Source: Oscillospiraceae bacterium
GTDB taxonomy: Bacteria > Bacillota > Clostridia > Oscillospirales > CAG-272
NCBI GenBank assembly: GCA_015063625.1
Contig: SVTT01000001.1
Coordinates: 1 to 64,000 of the forward strand
Length of the DNA stretch: 64,000 nt
Direction: 5' to 3'
The position numbers and the translations under genes were made by a program. A model generated the notes under the pieces. The model was not told the origin of the DNA. It searched no databases and saw only the letters and a program-made list of their open reading frames with translations. Positions 26,987-34,161 of this stretch are shown one piece after another. Position 1 is the stretch's first letter. Every line of letters starts with the position of its first letter.

Positions 26987-27496
26987 ATGAAGAAGCAAAG
27001 AAAAATGTCTGCTTGCCTAAAAAAATTTCAAAGGGATCCGCAAAAGCAATATATAAAAAGATTTCGCGTGTATCCGAGTTTTATGTATGCGCATCTTGAC
27101 TGGTGGTTGAAAACGATGAGCTTGTCTGGGTGGCACATTGTGCACTGTGGATTATTTATCTTTTACTTTGAAAAGGGAGCACCTTCCGAAAAAGAGTATT
27201 TCACCTACAGTGATCCTGTAAATGAAGGATATTATTCGATCCAACTGCGCCACCCGTTTTTGGAGAAGAACTATGGTGTAAAAAAGAAGAAGTCCAAAAT
27301 TAACGCCAACGAAGCCAAAGCCCATCAAATTGTTGAAATTGATCTGCAAAAAATTGATGTCCAGAAAGATGTGGGCTATAAGGAAATGGTGAGCGACAGA
27401 AATCGCCTTTATTTGCGATTTTTCATAAGAAATATCAGCATGATATTAATTGGTCTAGCCATCGCCTTTGGTTTTGGAAAATTAATTACTAATTAA
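26987..27496 (+). CDS. DUF2812-like membrane protein, candidate immunity of cassette 2
   Basis: A 169 aa protein from ATG 26987, five bases after the cassette 2 stop, with GAGGT seven bases upstream. The N-terminal half, RFRVYPSFMYAHLDWWLK, SGWHIVHCGLFIFYFEKG, resembles DUF2812 proteins, in which a W-x-x-x-M-x-x-x-G-W motif precedes a FxFxKG strand. A C-terminal membrane segment (ISMILIGLAIAFGFGKL) would anchor it. Position and size suit an immunity protein, and the membrane anchor fits the hydrophobic tip. DUF2812 genes elsewhere often pair with PadR regulators, so an unrelated cargo gene is possible. Confidence 0.65.
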   Translation: MKKQRKMSACLKKFQRDPQKQYIKRFRVYPSFMYAHLDWWLKTMSLSGWHIVHCGLFIFYFEKGAPSEKEYFTYSDPVNEGYYSIQLRHPFLEKNYGVKKKKSKINANEAKAHQIVEIDLQKIDVQKDVGYKEMVSDRNRLYLRFFIRNISMILIGLAIAFGFGKLITN

Positions 27497-27622
27497 GAAG
27501 AAAAGGGACAAAGGATAAGTTAAAAGTTCTTTTGTCCCCTCGGCACAATTATGCCTAAGCAGGTAATCTTCCGATCTCAGCAAATGGTACGACGACACAT
27601 GTTTCTTTGCCCGACGCCGAAG

Positions 27623-27694
27623 GTGTCATTCTGAGCGAGCGAAGCGACTCGAACTGATTTGCCCGAGATCCGTTCGACTTCGCTCAGGATGATG
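27623..27694. repeat. REP-like imperfect palindrome between cassettes 2 and 3
   Basis: GTCATTCTGAGCGAGCGAAGCGA and TTCGACTTCGCTCAGGATGAT form two inverted arms around a short centre. Similar TCATTCTGAGCG/CGCTCAGGATGA palindromes are common as dispersed intergenic repeats in Clostridia. The flanks GGTACGACGAC (27587) and GTCGTAC (27694) add an outer inverted pair. The whole 27497-27700 interval holds no gene. Confidence 0.65.
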
Positions 27695-27700
27695 TCGTAC

Positions 27701-27926
27701 AAATCAGCGCTGATGGTACGGTCGTGTCCGACCAGTCCTATTTCTATGCCACCAATGTCCAGGGCGACGTCATTGCTATTTACAGTAACACAGGCACCAA
27801 GCTTTATACTTATACCTACGATGCCTGGGGGAACCTCATCGAGGGCAGAGAGGTCGCCGCAGGCGGCGCTGCCGTCGGCGCACTCAATCCTCTCCGCTAC
27901 CGCGGCTACTACTACGATGCCGAAAC
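27701..27926 (+). repeat. Partial RHS-core repeat, copy 3
   Basis: About 226 bp, starting inside the core at AAATCAGCGCTGATGG and ending at GATGCCGAAAC, after which it becomes AT-rich. Alleles B-A-A (SADGTVVSDQ, SNTGTK, VGALNPL). Confidence 0.9.
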
Positions 27927-28713
27927 TCAGCTTTATTGGGTATCCTCACGTTACTATTCGCCTGAATTATGTAGATTCATTCAACCAGCAGATGTATCAA
28001 GTTTAAATCCATCAAGTATTAATGGACTTAACTTATATAGTTACGCTAATAACGATCCTATTAATATTCAATATAATACAGCACTAGCTAGTGCTGGAAT
28101 TATTGGAGGAGGAATGATAAGTTCTATTGGTTCATCCGTTGGCGGAGGAGCAGTGTCTGGTAGTGGAGGTGGAGGCTTATCCTCTCCATCAAGAAATTTA
28201 CCTCCTGTACCCGGATGGTTAGGAACATTATCAACAGGACTAGACCATGGATTTACAATGATTAATCCTATTAGAAGTGCAATTGCTTGTTTGCAATTTA
28301 CAGATCTATGGGATTTAATGAGATTAGATGGTGTAACAGAATTACCAGGAATTTTATCTAAAGTTGCAACTGGAATTGGTTGGGGACTTTCTATTGCCGG
28401 TGGTGTAGTTGCAGGATATGAGAAATATGCATCAAGTGCAAATATAAGTAGTTCTATTGCTGGTGGATTAATTAATGCTGGCATTAGTATTGGTGGTATG
28501 TACGCTTCAACAGCTATTGCTACGGCTGCTATGGGAGCTTTAGCTGCCTCTTCATTAGCTATACCAGGTGGCGCAATTATTGCAGGAGGAGCAATTATAG
28601 CTGTCGCTACAGGTATTTCAATCAACCACTTGTTTACAAAATTAGAAATTGGCGGAAATACGATAGAAGGGCATTTAAATGATTTTGTGGATCGGTTAAT
28701 TTTTTGGGATTAG
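27724..28713 (+). CDS. Orphan RHS tip, cassette 3: AT-rich foreign tip
   Basis: The first 67 codons are RHS core; from ETQLYWVSSRYYSPELCRF onward the DNA becomes strongly AT-rich and codon use shifts (many AGA, ATA, TTA), unlike the rest of the window. The tip has its own core end (NLYSYANNDPINI), a glycine-rich linker, LPPVPGWLGTLSTGLDHGF, and several Ala/Gly hydrophobic stretches (SIAGGLINAGISIGGMYA, AIIAGGAIIAVATG). No catalytic motif is visible; a membrane-active toxin is a guess. It appears to come from a low-GC donor. There is no ribosome binding site for the GTG chosen by the track. Confidence 0.75.
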   Translation: MSDQSYFYATNVQGDVIAIYSNTGTKLYTYTYDAWGNLIEGREVAAGGAAVGALNPLRYRGYYYDAETQLYWVSSRYYSPELCRFIQPADVSSLNPSSINGLNLYSYANNDPINIQYNTALASAGIIGGGMISSIGSSVGGGAVSGSGGGGLSSPSRNLPPVPGWLGTLSTGLDHGFTMINPIRSAIACLQFTDLWDLMRLDGVTELPGILSKVATGIGWGLSIAGGVVAGYEKYASSANISSSIAGGLINAGISIGGMYASTAIATAAMGALAASSLAIPGGAIIAGGAIIAVATGISINHLFTKLEIGGNTIEGHLNDFVDRLIFWD

Positions 28714-28737
28714 TATAAAATGAAAGGAGATATAAAA

Positions 28738-29280
28738 ATGGGATTTAAAAGAAACATAACTATTACTTTGGCTTGTGTTATTACAGAATGCTTAATAAGT
28801 TTAATACCAATGATATTTATGATTTATTTCTTTTTTATGATGGATAAGATAAGTGAAATATTCTCTACATTATTGATAGTTCCATATTTTATATTAATAG
28901 TAAATGTTATTCTAATCATAATTTCTTTTATTGCACAAATATTTATTAAAACAAAATACTATGTAAACGATCGATGTTTAGTTATTAAAACTAAAACAAA
29001 AAATAAGGAAATAAATTATAACGAAATAGGTGGTATTACATATGATTATGGAGATTTAACTAAATTTAATACCAAACCATCACAATTGGTGTTATTTGAT
29101 AAAGATTATAAACAACTATTATCTATTAATAATCCATCAATTATGATGGTACATTTGATAAGAAAAAGGTGTAAACATGTTGAATTTAGTTATTATCATA
29201 ATAAAAGATTCTTATATTTATTATCATTAATTAATGGTATAGTTTTACTTGTTTCTATATTAGTTAAATTATTTTCTTGA
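28738..29280 (+). CDS. Four-segment membrane protein, candidate immunity of cassette 3
   Basis: The 180 aa product starts at ATG 28738, after AAAGGAGA; the track's ATG 28720 precedes that site. Two N-terminal membrane segments (ITLACVITECLISLIPMIFMIYFFF and IVPYFILIVNVILIIISFIA) and one C-terminal (YLLSLINGIVLLVSILVKLF) enclose a soluble beta-rich part (YYVNDRCLVIKTKTKNK, YNEIGGITYDYGDL) that looks like a PH-like domain of small bacterial membrane proteins. As AT-rich as the toxin before it, so the pair moved together. A membrane immunity protein fits a toxin with a membrane target. Confidence 0.7.
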   Translation: MGFKRNITITLACVITECLISLIPMIFMIYFFFMMDKISEIFSTLLIVPYFILIVNVILIIISFIAQIFIKTKYYVNDRCLVIKTKTKNKEINYNEIGGITYDYGDLTKFNTKPSQLVLFDKDYKQLLSINNPSIMMVHLIRKRCKHVEFSYYHNKRFLYLLSLINGIVLLVSILVKLFS

Positions 29281-29323
29281 TAACAAAAAATATAAAAATC
29301 CAATGGACTTTTGACATTGAATT

Positions 29324-29638
29324 AACCCCGTGGGTATGCGGTGCTTCCAAATCAGCGCTGATGGTACGGTCGTGTCCGACCAGTCCTATTTCTATGCCAC
29401 CAACGCCCAGGGCGACGTCATTGCTATTTACGACGAAAACGGTGTTAAAATTTACACCTATGCCTACGATGCCTGGGGGAACCTGATCGAGGGGAGAGAA
29501 GTCGCCGCAGGCGGCGCTGCCGCAGCGGCAGTAAACCCCCTCCGCTACCGCGGCTATTACTTCGATGCGGAAACTGGTCTTTACTACCTCAATTCCCGCT
29601 ACTATAATCCCCAGTGGGGTAGATTCCTCAATGCGGAC
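29324..29638 (+). repeat. RHS-core repeat, copy 4
   Basis: 315 bp with the same left edge (AACCCCGTGGG) after unrelated AT-rich sequence. Alleles B-B-B (SADGTVVSDQ, DENGVKIYTYAY, AAAVNPL). Confidence 0.95.
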
Positions 29639-30208
29639 ACGTATATCAGTACGGGGACAGGATTGATTGGATACAATATGTATGCGTATTGTAACAATAA
29701 TCCGGTTATGTACATCGATCCAACCGGTGACATTTCCAAAGAGCAAGTAGGTGCAATTGTGGGGATGTTTTTTGGTCCTCTCCCGCAAATTTTAGTGTAT
29801 GTGTTTATGCCGGATGAAGAAGAGCACTATGCTAGAAATGAGAACAATACAATTGCTATACCTAAAACAAGGGATGAGGTGCCAGGAGATTGGAAAGCAT
29901 CAAATGGCGAAGGCAATCGTGAAGTTGGGCCGAAAGCCAATGCACATCAATTTACATCTCCCGATCATTCAAATGTAAAATATACTTCTCCTGACGGAAC
30001 AATGGAGGCAATCTATGATAAGAATGGCGACCTTGTAACGGATCCGCGTGATGTGGGCACTTACAATTTCTATCCATCGGAAAAGATATTTGGCTTTTTT
30101 GGTCATGGGGTGATGGACATATTGCCTTGGATTATATGGGGGAATTCTGATACGGACACCACAACGCCGTTACAACGTGTGAAAGGATTGGTAGGCATTT
30201 ATGGTTAA
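29330..30208 (+). CDS. Orphan RHS tip, cassette 4: unknown soluble toxin
   Basis: RHS core, then TGTGLIGYNMYAYCNNNPVM and a 160-residue tip. A hydrophobic segment (IVGMFFGPLPQILVYVFM) is followed by a polar region: DEVPGDWKASNGEGN, ANAHQFTSPDHSNVKY, DGTMEAIYDKNGDLV, DPRDVGTYNF. The latter strand-turn pattern is often seen at RHS ends, but I cannot name the family or its active residues. Its stop overlaps the start of the ankyrin gene by eight bases. The frame lacks a usable start, so it is a silent cassette. Confidence 0.74.
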   Translation: MGMRCFQISADGTVVSDQSYFYATNAQGDVIAIYDENGVKIYTYAYDAWGNLIEGREVAAGGAAAAAVNPLRYRGYYFDAETGLYYLNSRYYNPQWGRFLNADTYISTGTGLIGYNMYAYCNNNPVMYIDPTGDISKEQVGAIVGMFFGPLPQILVYVFMPDEEEHYARNENNTIAIPKTRDEVPGDWKASNGEGNREVGPKANAHQFTSPDHSNVKYTSPDGTMEAIYDKNGDLVTDPRDVGTYNFYPSEKIFGFFGHGVMDILPWIIWGNSDTDTTTPLQRVKGLVGIYG

Positions 30209-31043
30209 AAAACGCTTAATCAAGTACGGCGTTCTAGTTGTTGCCGTAGTAATTGCTTTTGTCGGTATTTTTGCCATCAGTCGAACGGCTTTTTCCAGAA
30301 AAATAGTCAAGCTGATTCGTGAAAGGGATTATGTTCACTTGGAGAAGATGTGTGAAGCACACCCAGGTTCCATCGATCACGTGCCATGGATCCATCAATT
30401 TTTTGGAGCACTGGCGGAGAAGCCCGAAATACTGACGCCTTTGCAAGAAGCTTGCCTTCGAAACGATATGATGGCGGTTGAAATTTTGGTGGAGCATGGT
30501 GCCGATCCGAATGTTAACAGTCATTTTGCCTCTGAATATCCACTGTCTTATGCTGTTTCAAAGGGGAATCTTCCCATGACCAAGCTGCTTGTCGATCATG
30601 GTGCAGATATAGCACTTTGCCGTGAAAAGCTGTGCTACAATCTGGCAGTGTACGCGCGTAATGAGCATGCGAATATGTGCATCGAGGAGTATATAGAAAT
30701 GGTTGAGTTATTGGAACAGAACGGCATGGATTTTTTGGAAGGAGATTCGTCTTCCTCGTGCAATATTTTTTTGAATACCGCATTATTAAATGATCTTGAA
30801 GCGGCAAGCTATTGGCTGGACTGCAAAAACGTATTGGTCGATCAGACCGATTCAAAGGGTAGAAACGCCCTTCATTTGGCTGTCCTTACGGGACATATAC
30901 GTCCGAAACTGCAATTTGTTCAATTTTTGGTGGATCGTGGAATTGATCCCTGTGCAATGGATTATGACGGAAAAACCGCTTACGATCATGCTGTGGAACG
31001 GGGATGTACCGAAATCGCGGAATATCTAAAGGAGAGAATGTAG
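30201..31043 (+). CDS. Membrane-anchored ankyrin-repeat protein, candidate immunity of cassette 4
   Basis: 280 aa. One N-terminal membrane segment (GVLVVAVVIAFVGIFAISRTAF) is followed by about six ankyrin repeats: LTPLQEACLRNDMMAVEILVEHGADPN, YPLSYAVSKGNLPMTKLLVDHGAD, and RNALHLAVLTGH near the end with YDHAVERGCTEIAEYL. Ankyrin proteins are known immunity partners in polymorphic toxin systems, and the eight-base overlap with the toxin supports this. Orientation of the anchor would decide on which side the toxin is bound. The ribosome binding site is weak (GGTAGG), consistent with coupling to the toxin frame. Confidence 0.78.
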   Translation: MVKKRLIKYGVLVVAVVIAFVGIFAISRTAFSRKIVKLIRERDYVHLEKMCEAHPGSIDHVPWIHQFFGALAEKPEILTPLQEACLRNDMMAVEILVEHGADPNVNSHFASEYPLSYAVSKGNLPMTKLLVDHGADIALCREKLCYNLAVYARNEHANMCIEEYIEMVELLEQNGMDFLEGDSSSSCNIFLNTALLNDLEAASYWLDCKNVLVDQTDSKGRNALHLAVLTGHIRPKLQFVQFLVDRGIDPCAMDYDGKTAYDHAVERGCTEIAEYLKERM

Positions 31044-31083
31044 GATAGAACAAGGTTTTCTATCTTACGAAATCAAACCAAAT

Positions 31084-31141
31084 GAGGCAGACGATATGCA
31101 AGTAAAGATCAATCAGATCTTACTGTATGTTTGCCTGCCTC
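31084..31141 (+). other. Long imperfect hairpin between cassettes 4 and 5
   Basis: GAGGCAG and CTGCCTC close a stem that continues with GTAAAGATC, loop AATCA, GATCTTAC, and has some bulges: about 26 bases on each arm. A second small hairpin, GATAGAA/TTCTATC, lies at 31046-31066. It is unrelated in sequence to the 117-nt element. Confidence 0.6.
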
Positions 31142-32181
31142 CTGTATTTGTAATTTTCCATGATGCCTGGGGCAACCCCGTGGGTATGCGGTGCTTCCAA
31201 ATGAATGCGGCAGGCACGGTGATCTCGGACAATGCATATTTCTATGCCACCAACGCCCAGGGCGACGTCATTGCTATTTACGACGAAAACGGTGTTAAAA
31301 TTTACACCTATGCCTACGATGCCTGGGGGAACCTCATCGAGGGCAGAGAAGTCGCCGCAGGCGGCGCTGCCGTCGGCGCACTCAATCCCCTCCGTTACCG
31401 CGGTTACTACTACGATGCCGAAACAGGGCTCTACTATGTATCCAGCCGTTATTATGACCCTGAGATCTGCCGGTGGATAAATGCGGATAATCAGCTCTCA
31501 GCAGGTAGTGATTTAACAGGAATGAATTTGTTTGCTTACTGTGGCAACAATCCTGTTAATCGAATTGATCCTACTGGAGAAGCGTGGTGGCATTGGGCGC
31601 TTGGTGCAGCAGTTGTGGCCGTAGCCGCAGTTGCCACAGTTGTTACTTGCGGTGGTTTTGCTGCCGCAGCAACAGCAGTGTGTATGGTCGGTAGTGGCGT
31701 TGCAGCTGCTACGACCGCATCTACAGTTGCCGCCGGAGCATTTATAGGGTCGGCAACTGTTTATGGCATGGCAGTTTTGTTTGCTGCTTCTACTTCAAGT
31801 TCTGCGCAAGAGTTCAACGACCAAGGAAATTGGGGTACGGTTGCGGCAACAGCTTTTGGTGGGCTAACGGGTGGATACGCTGGATATACAATGTCCAAAG
31901 CACAAACGCCGACAAGCACTCCAACCAACACTTCACGTGGTTCAACTGGAAGAACCGAACCAGCCAATTTGAGGGAACAATTAGCCATGGAACAAGTAAA
32001 GTCCAATCCATCGGCAGGCACACAGTTAACAAGAATCACGTTGAATGACCCACGCTGGCCTTCATCTGAGGGGTGGGTAAAAATGCAACAGATAGTACCT
32101 ACATCTCAGGGAGATATTAACATTCATTATGTTTATAACCAAACCTTAAAAATATTTGATGATTTTAAGTTTAAGTCGTAG
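31096..32181 (+). CDS. Orphan RHS tip, cassette 5: BECR-like nuclease toxin
   Basis: RHS core up to AETGLYYVSSRYYDPEIC, then an alternative core end (WINADNQLSAGSDLTG), an alanine-rich hydrophobic stretch and a compact C-terminal domain: LREQLAMEQVKSNP, LNDPRWPSSEGWVKM, INIHYVYN, DDFKFK. The DPRWP-x-x-GWVKM and terminal DFKFK pattern matches, as I recall it, RNase-like tips of the BECR type in RHS and CdiA proteins. Unlike other orphans, this frame has an ATG (31096) with GAGG eight bases upstream and a short hydrophobic lead (IL-LYVCLPPVFVIF), but it lies inside a hairpin, so expression is doubtful. Confidence 0.78.
   Translation: MQVKINQILLYVCLPPVFVIFHDAWGNPVGMRCFQMNAAGTVISDNAYFYATNAQGDVIAIYDENGVKIYTYAYDAWGNLIEGREVAAGGAAVGALNPLRYRGYYYDAETGLYYVSSRYYDPEICRWINADNQLSAGSDLTGMNLFAYCGNNPVNRIDPTGEAWWHWALGAAVVAVAAVATVVTCGGFAAAATAVCMVGSGVAAATTASTVAAGAFIGSATVYGMAVLFAASTSSSAQEFNDQGNWGTVAATAFGGLTGGYAGYTMSKAQTPTSTPTNTSRGSTGRTEPANLREQLAMEQVKSNPSAGTQLTRITLNDPRWPSSEGWVKMQQIVPTSQGDINIHYVYNQTLKIFDDFKFKS
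31174..31438 (+). repeat. RHS-core repeat, copy 5 (right part replaced)
   Basis: Shares the left edge AACCCCGTGGG; similarity stops around 31438, where LNSRYYNPQWGRFLNAD is replaced by SSRYYDPEICRWINAD. Just before it, GATGCCTGGGGC (31162-31173) repeats a later part of the core. Alleles A-B-A. Confidence 0.9.
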
Positions 32182-32201
32182 TTTGAAGAAGGAGTGATAC
32201 A

Positions 32202-32627
32202 GTGAAGGACAATATTATATTTAGCAAGATATGGCAAGATGATGATGTAATAGAATTAAAAGTTACGTGTTCCTCTTCTGTGGCAACTATCACATCAAAA
32301 ATATATGTTTCGGATCCTTTAATTGATGAATTGATTTGCCAAATTAAGCAATTCCTAGATGGAAATAACGAAGAAGGTTTATGGGCGAATGAAGATAAAG
32401 GAAATGATTCAACAGCGTGTGTATCATTACGATTTTTTAGAAAAGATAAGTTAGGACATATCGTTATAGAAGTGTTTGCGGAAATAGACGACGGAGGGGA
32501 CTACAGCGAACACAATTGTTGCTTTTATGTTAGTACGGAATATGGTTTATTAATGAGTTTTTGTGAAAGTTTAGTTCAATTAAAGAAAAATCCAGTAGGA
32601 TATGAAATTCAATTAAACTGTTCTTAA
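32202..32627 (+). CDS. Candidate immunity protein of cassette 5
   Basis: The 141 aa product starts at GTG 32202 with AAGGAG seven bases upstream, 20 bases after the toxin stop. It is acidic and soluble, beta-rich with an internal helix: IIFSKIWQDDDVIELKV, IDELICQIKQFLDG, CVSLRFFRKDKLGHIVIEV, NCCFYVSTEYGLLMSFCESL. This alternation matches small DUF-type immunity proteins that bind nuclease tips in the cytoplasm. No specific family is recognised. The placing agrees with a cytoplasmic RNase toxin. Confidence 0.72.
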   Translation: MKDNIIFSKIWQDDDVIELKVTCSSSVATITSKIYVSDPLIDELICQIKQFLDGNNEEGLWANEDKGNDSTACVSLRFFRKDKLGHIVIEVFAEIDDGGDYSEHNCCFYVSTEYGLLMSFCESLVQLKKNPVGYEIQLNCS

Positions 32628-32639
32628 ATGACATATGCC

Positions 32640-32756
32640 AGCAAGCATCACCTTTTGGGGACAAAAGGCAGCTTGTTGGGATACTCCCAAGCCCTTAAAG
32701 GTTTCGGGAATATTCTTGATAAGACTGTGTTTGGGTGACCAAACGCGATGCTTGCT
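32640..32756 (+). other. 117-nt folded intercassette element, copy B
   Basis: Same length and helix plan as copy A with about seven substitutions. Two of them fall in the fourth hairpin and change A-T to G-T and G-C to G-T, so pairing is kept; one (G to A at 32650) breaks a pair in the outer stem; the others lie in loops or linkers. Downstream, TAGAGATCAAACCCC again puts a stop codon in front of the RHS core. Confidence 0.8.
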
Positions 32757-32767
32757 GATAGAGATCA

Positions 32768-33082
32768 AACCCCGTGGGTATGCGGTGCTTCCAAATGAAT
32801 GCGGCAGGCACGGTAATCTCGGACAATGCATATTTCTATGCCACCAATGTCCAGGGCGACGTCATTGCTATTTACGACGAAAACGGTGTTAAAATTTACA
32901 CCTATGCCTACGATGCCTGGGGGAACCTCATCGAGGGCAGAGAAGTCGCCGCAGGCGGCGCTGCCGCAGCGGCAGTAAACCCCCTCCGCTACCGCGGCTA
33001 CTACTACGATGCCGAAACAGGACTTTACTATCTCAATTCCCGTTACTATAACCCCCAGTGGGGTAGATTCCTCAATGCGGAT
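32768..33082 (+). repeat. RHS-core repeat, copy 6
   Basis: 315 bp with the standard ends. Alleles A-B-B (NAAGTVISDN, DENGVK, AAAVNPL), and NVQGDV as in copy 3. Confidence 0.95.
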
Positions 33083-33700
33083 TCACAATTAAGTATTTCT
33101 TTAGGTGTTTTAGGCTGTAACATGTATGCCTATTGCCTAAACAATCCAATAAACAAAGTGGATCGCAGAGGTAATAAGCCCGGTGATTTGTTTGATACGG
33201 CGGATGAAGCTGCAATAGATTTTGCAGAATATATCAATGAAAAGTCCATAAATGTAGATCGTGAATATGGTTCTTTTATATATTCAAAAACCGTCTGGGA
33301 AACTAAAATGGCAGTATGTTATTATCCTCGCGTGCCTGGTAATAACTTTTTGTCACGCTTTTGGAATGATAACATTGCCGGCAGAATTTCTAAGATGACG
33401 AGAATATGGGTTAGAGTTACCAAATACTCGTATGTTGAGCCCGTAAAAGGAACTGCACATAGTGTGTCTATTCCCGCTAATCAATCTCGTACGAGAATAA
33501 AGGTTGCCGAAATCCACACTCATGGTGCTTATAGTCCTGGCTATCATAATGATGTTTTTTCTTCTGCAGATATAAATAATTATGTCAATTACTTGGTAAC
33601 ACCGTTAGGAACTGTAAGAAAATACGATCCTGCCGATAAAAGTGACATAATAATTTACTATGATGCACCTTTCGATCCAAAGCATCCAGGGAGGAAATAG
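32774..33700 (+). CDS. Orphan RHS tip, cassette 6: second DUF4329-type toxin
   Basis: RHS core, then LGVLGCNMYAYCLNNPIN and a DUF4329-like domain distinct from that of cassette 1: FDTADEAAIDFAEYIN, REYGSFIYSK, GTAHSVSIPANQ, VAEIHTHGAYSPG, FSSADINNYVNYL. The HTHG with a downstream SxxD is the most conserved part and may be a metal site of JAB type. It is about 65% AT after the core. The frame has no start of its own and TAG closes it 15 bases before the GTG, so it should be silent. It is followed by a different immunity gene from that of cassette 1. Confidence 0.82.
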   Translation: MGMRCFQMNAAGTVISDNAYFYATNVQGDVIAIYDENGVKIYTYAYDAWGNLIEGREVAAGGAAAAAVNPLRYRGYYYDAETGLYYLNSRYYNPQWGRFLNADSQLSISLGVLGCNMYAYCLNNPINKVDRRGNKPGDLFDTADEAAIDFAEYINEKSINVDREYGSFIYSKTVWETKMAVCYYPRVPGNNFLSRFWNDNIAGRISKMTRIWVRVTKYSYVEPVKGTAHSVSIPANQSRTRIKVAEIHTHGAYSPGYHNDVFSSADINNYVNYLVTPLGTVRKYDPADKSDIIIYYDAPFDPKHPGRK

Positions 33701-33706
33701 ACAATA

Positions 33707-34111
33707 ATGAAAAAAAGAATATATTTGCTTGTGTTTATCTTAATAATATTGGGAGGAGTCCTAATGATAGTCATTCAAAAAGATTTTCATAATATAAAAT
33801 ATCAAAATAATCCTTCTAATGTTAAAAGTTTTGAATTCAGTGACTATCAATATCATATTGAAAATTTTTCTTCGGATGAAGATGTTGGTCCCATTATTGA
33901 TGCGGAAGAAGCTGTTGCAAAAGCGGAAGAAGTTTGGAAAAAAGTGTATGGAGAGAGCGTAGAGGAGGAAAAACCATATCAAGTATTCTATGATGAAAAA
34001 AATGAAATTTGGTTAGTACATGGAACACTAGAGCCTAATATGAAGGGCGGTGTGGCATACATATTGATAGAAAGTACCGGCAAAGTGTTAGCCGTATGGC
34101 ACGAAAAATAG
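33707..34111 (+). CDS. NTF2-fold immunity protein, membrane anchored (cassette 6)
   Basis: 134 aa. An N-terminal membrane segment (YLLVFILIILGGVLMIVI) is followed by a domain with GPIIDAEEAVAKAEEVWKK, VYGESVEEEKPYQVFYD, WLVHGTLEPNMKGGVAYI and GKVLAVWHEK, which matches the NTF2-fold immunity family seen next to DUF4329 and other RHS tips. The anchor would place it outside the membrane, as for the lipoprotein of cassette 1. It begins six bases after the toxin stop, with GGAGG about 11 bases upstream of the ATG. Confidence 0.83.
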   Translation: MKKRIYLLVFILIILGGVLMIVIQKDFHNIKYQNNPSNVKSFEFSDYQYHIENFSSDEDVGPIIDAEEAVAKAEEVWKKVYGESVEEEKPYQVFYDEKNEIWLVHGTLEPNMKGGVAYILIESTGKVLAVWHEK

Positions 34112-34119
34112 ATCATATA

Positions 34120-34157
34120 AGCAGCATCGTCTTTTTGTGTCAAAAGGCGATGCTTGC
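34120..34157 (+). other. Shortened relative of the intercassette element
   Basis: GCATCG-TCTTTT, loop TGTGTC, AAAAGG-CGATGC-TTGC: the outer stem and the first inner hairpin of the 117-nt element joined directly, with the other three hairpins missing. It lies eight bases after an immunity gene, the same place as the complete copies. Confidence 0.65.
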
Positions 34158-34161
34158 AGTG

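Noticed and set aside
27497-27540. Terminator after the DUF2812-like gene (GGGACAAA...TTTGTCCC)
   Set aside because: Arms are only eight bases with a long loop and no T-run; not convincing enough to annotate.
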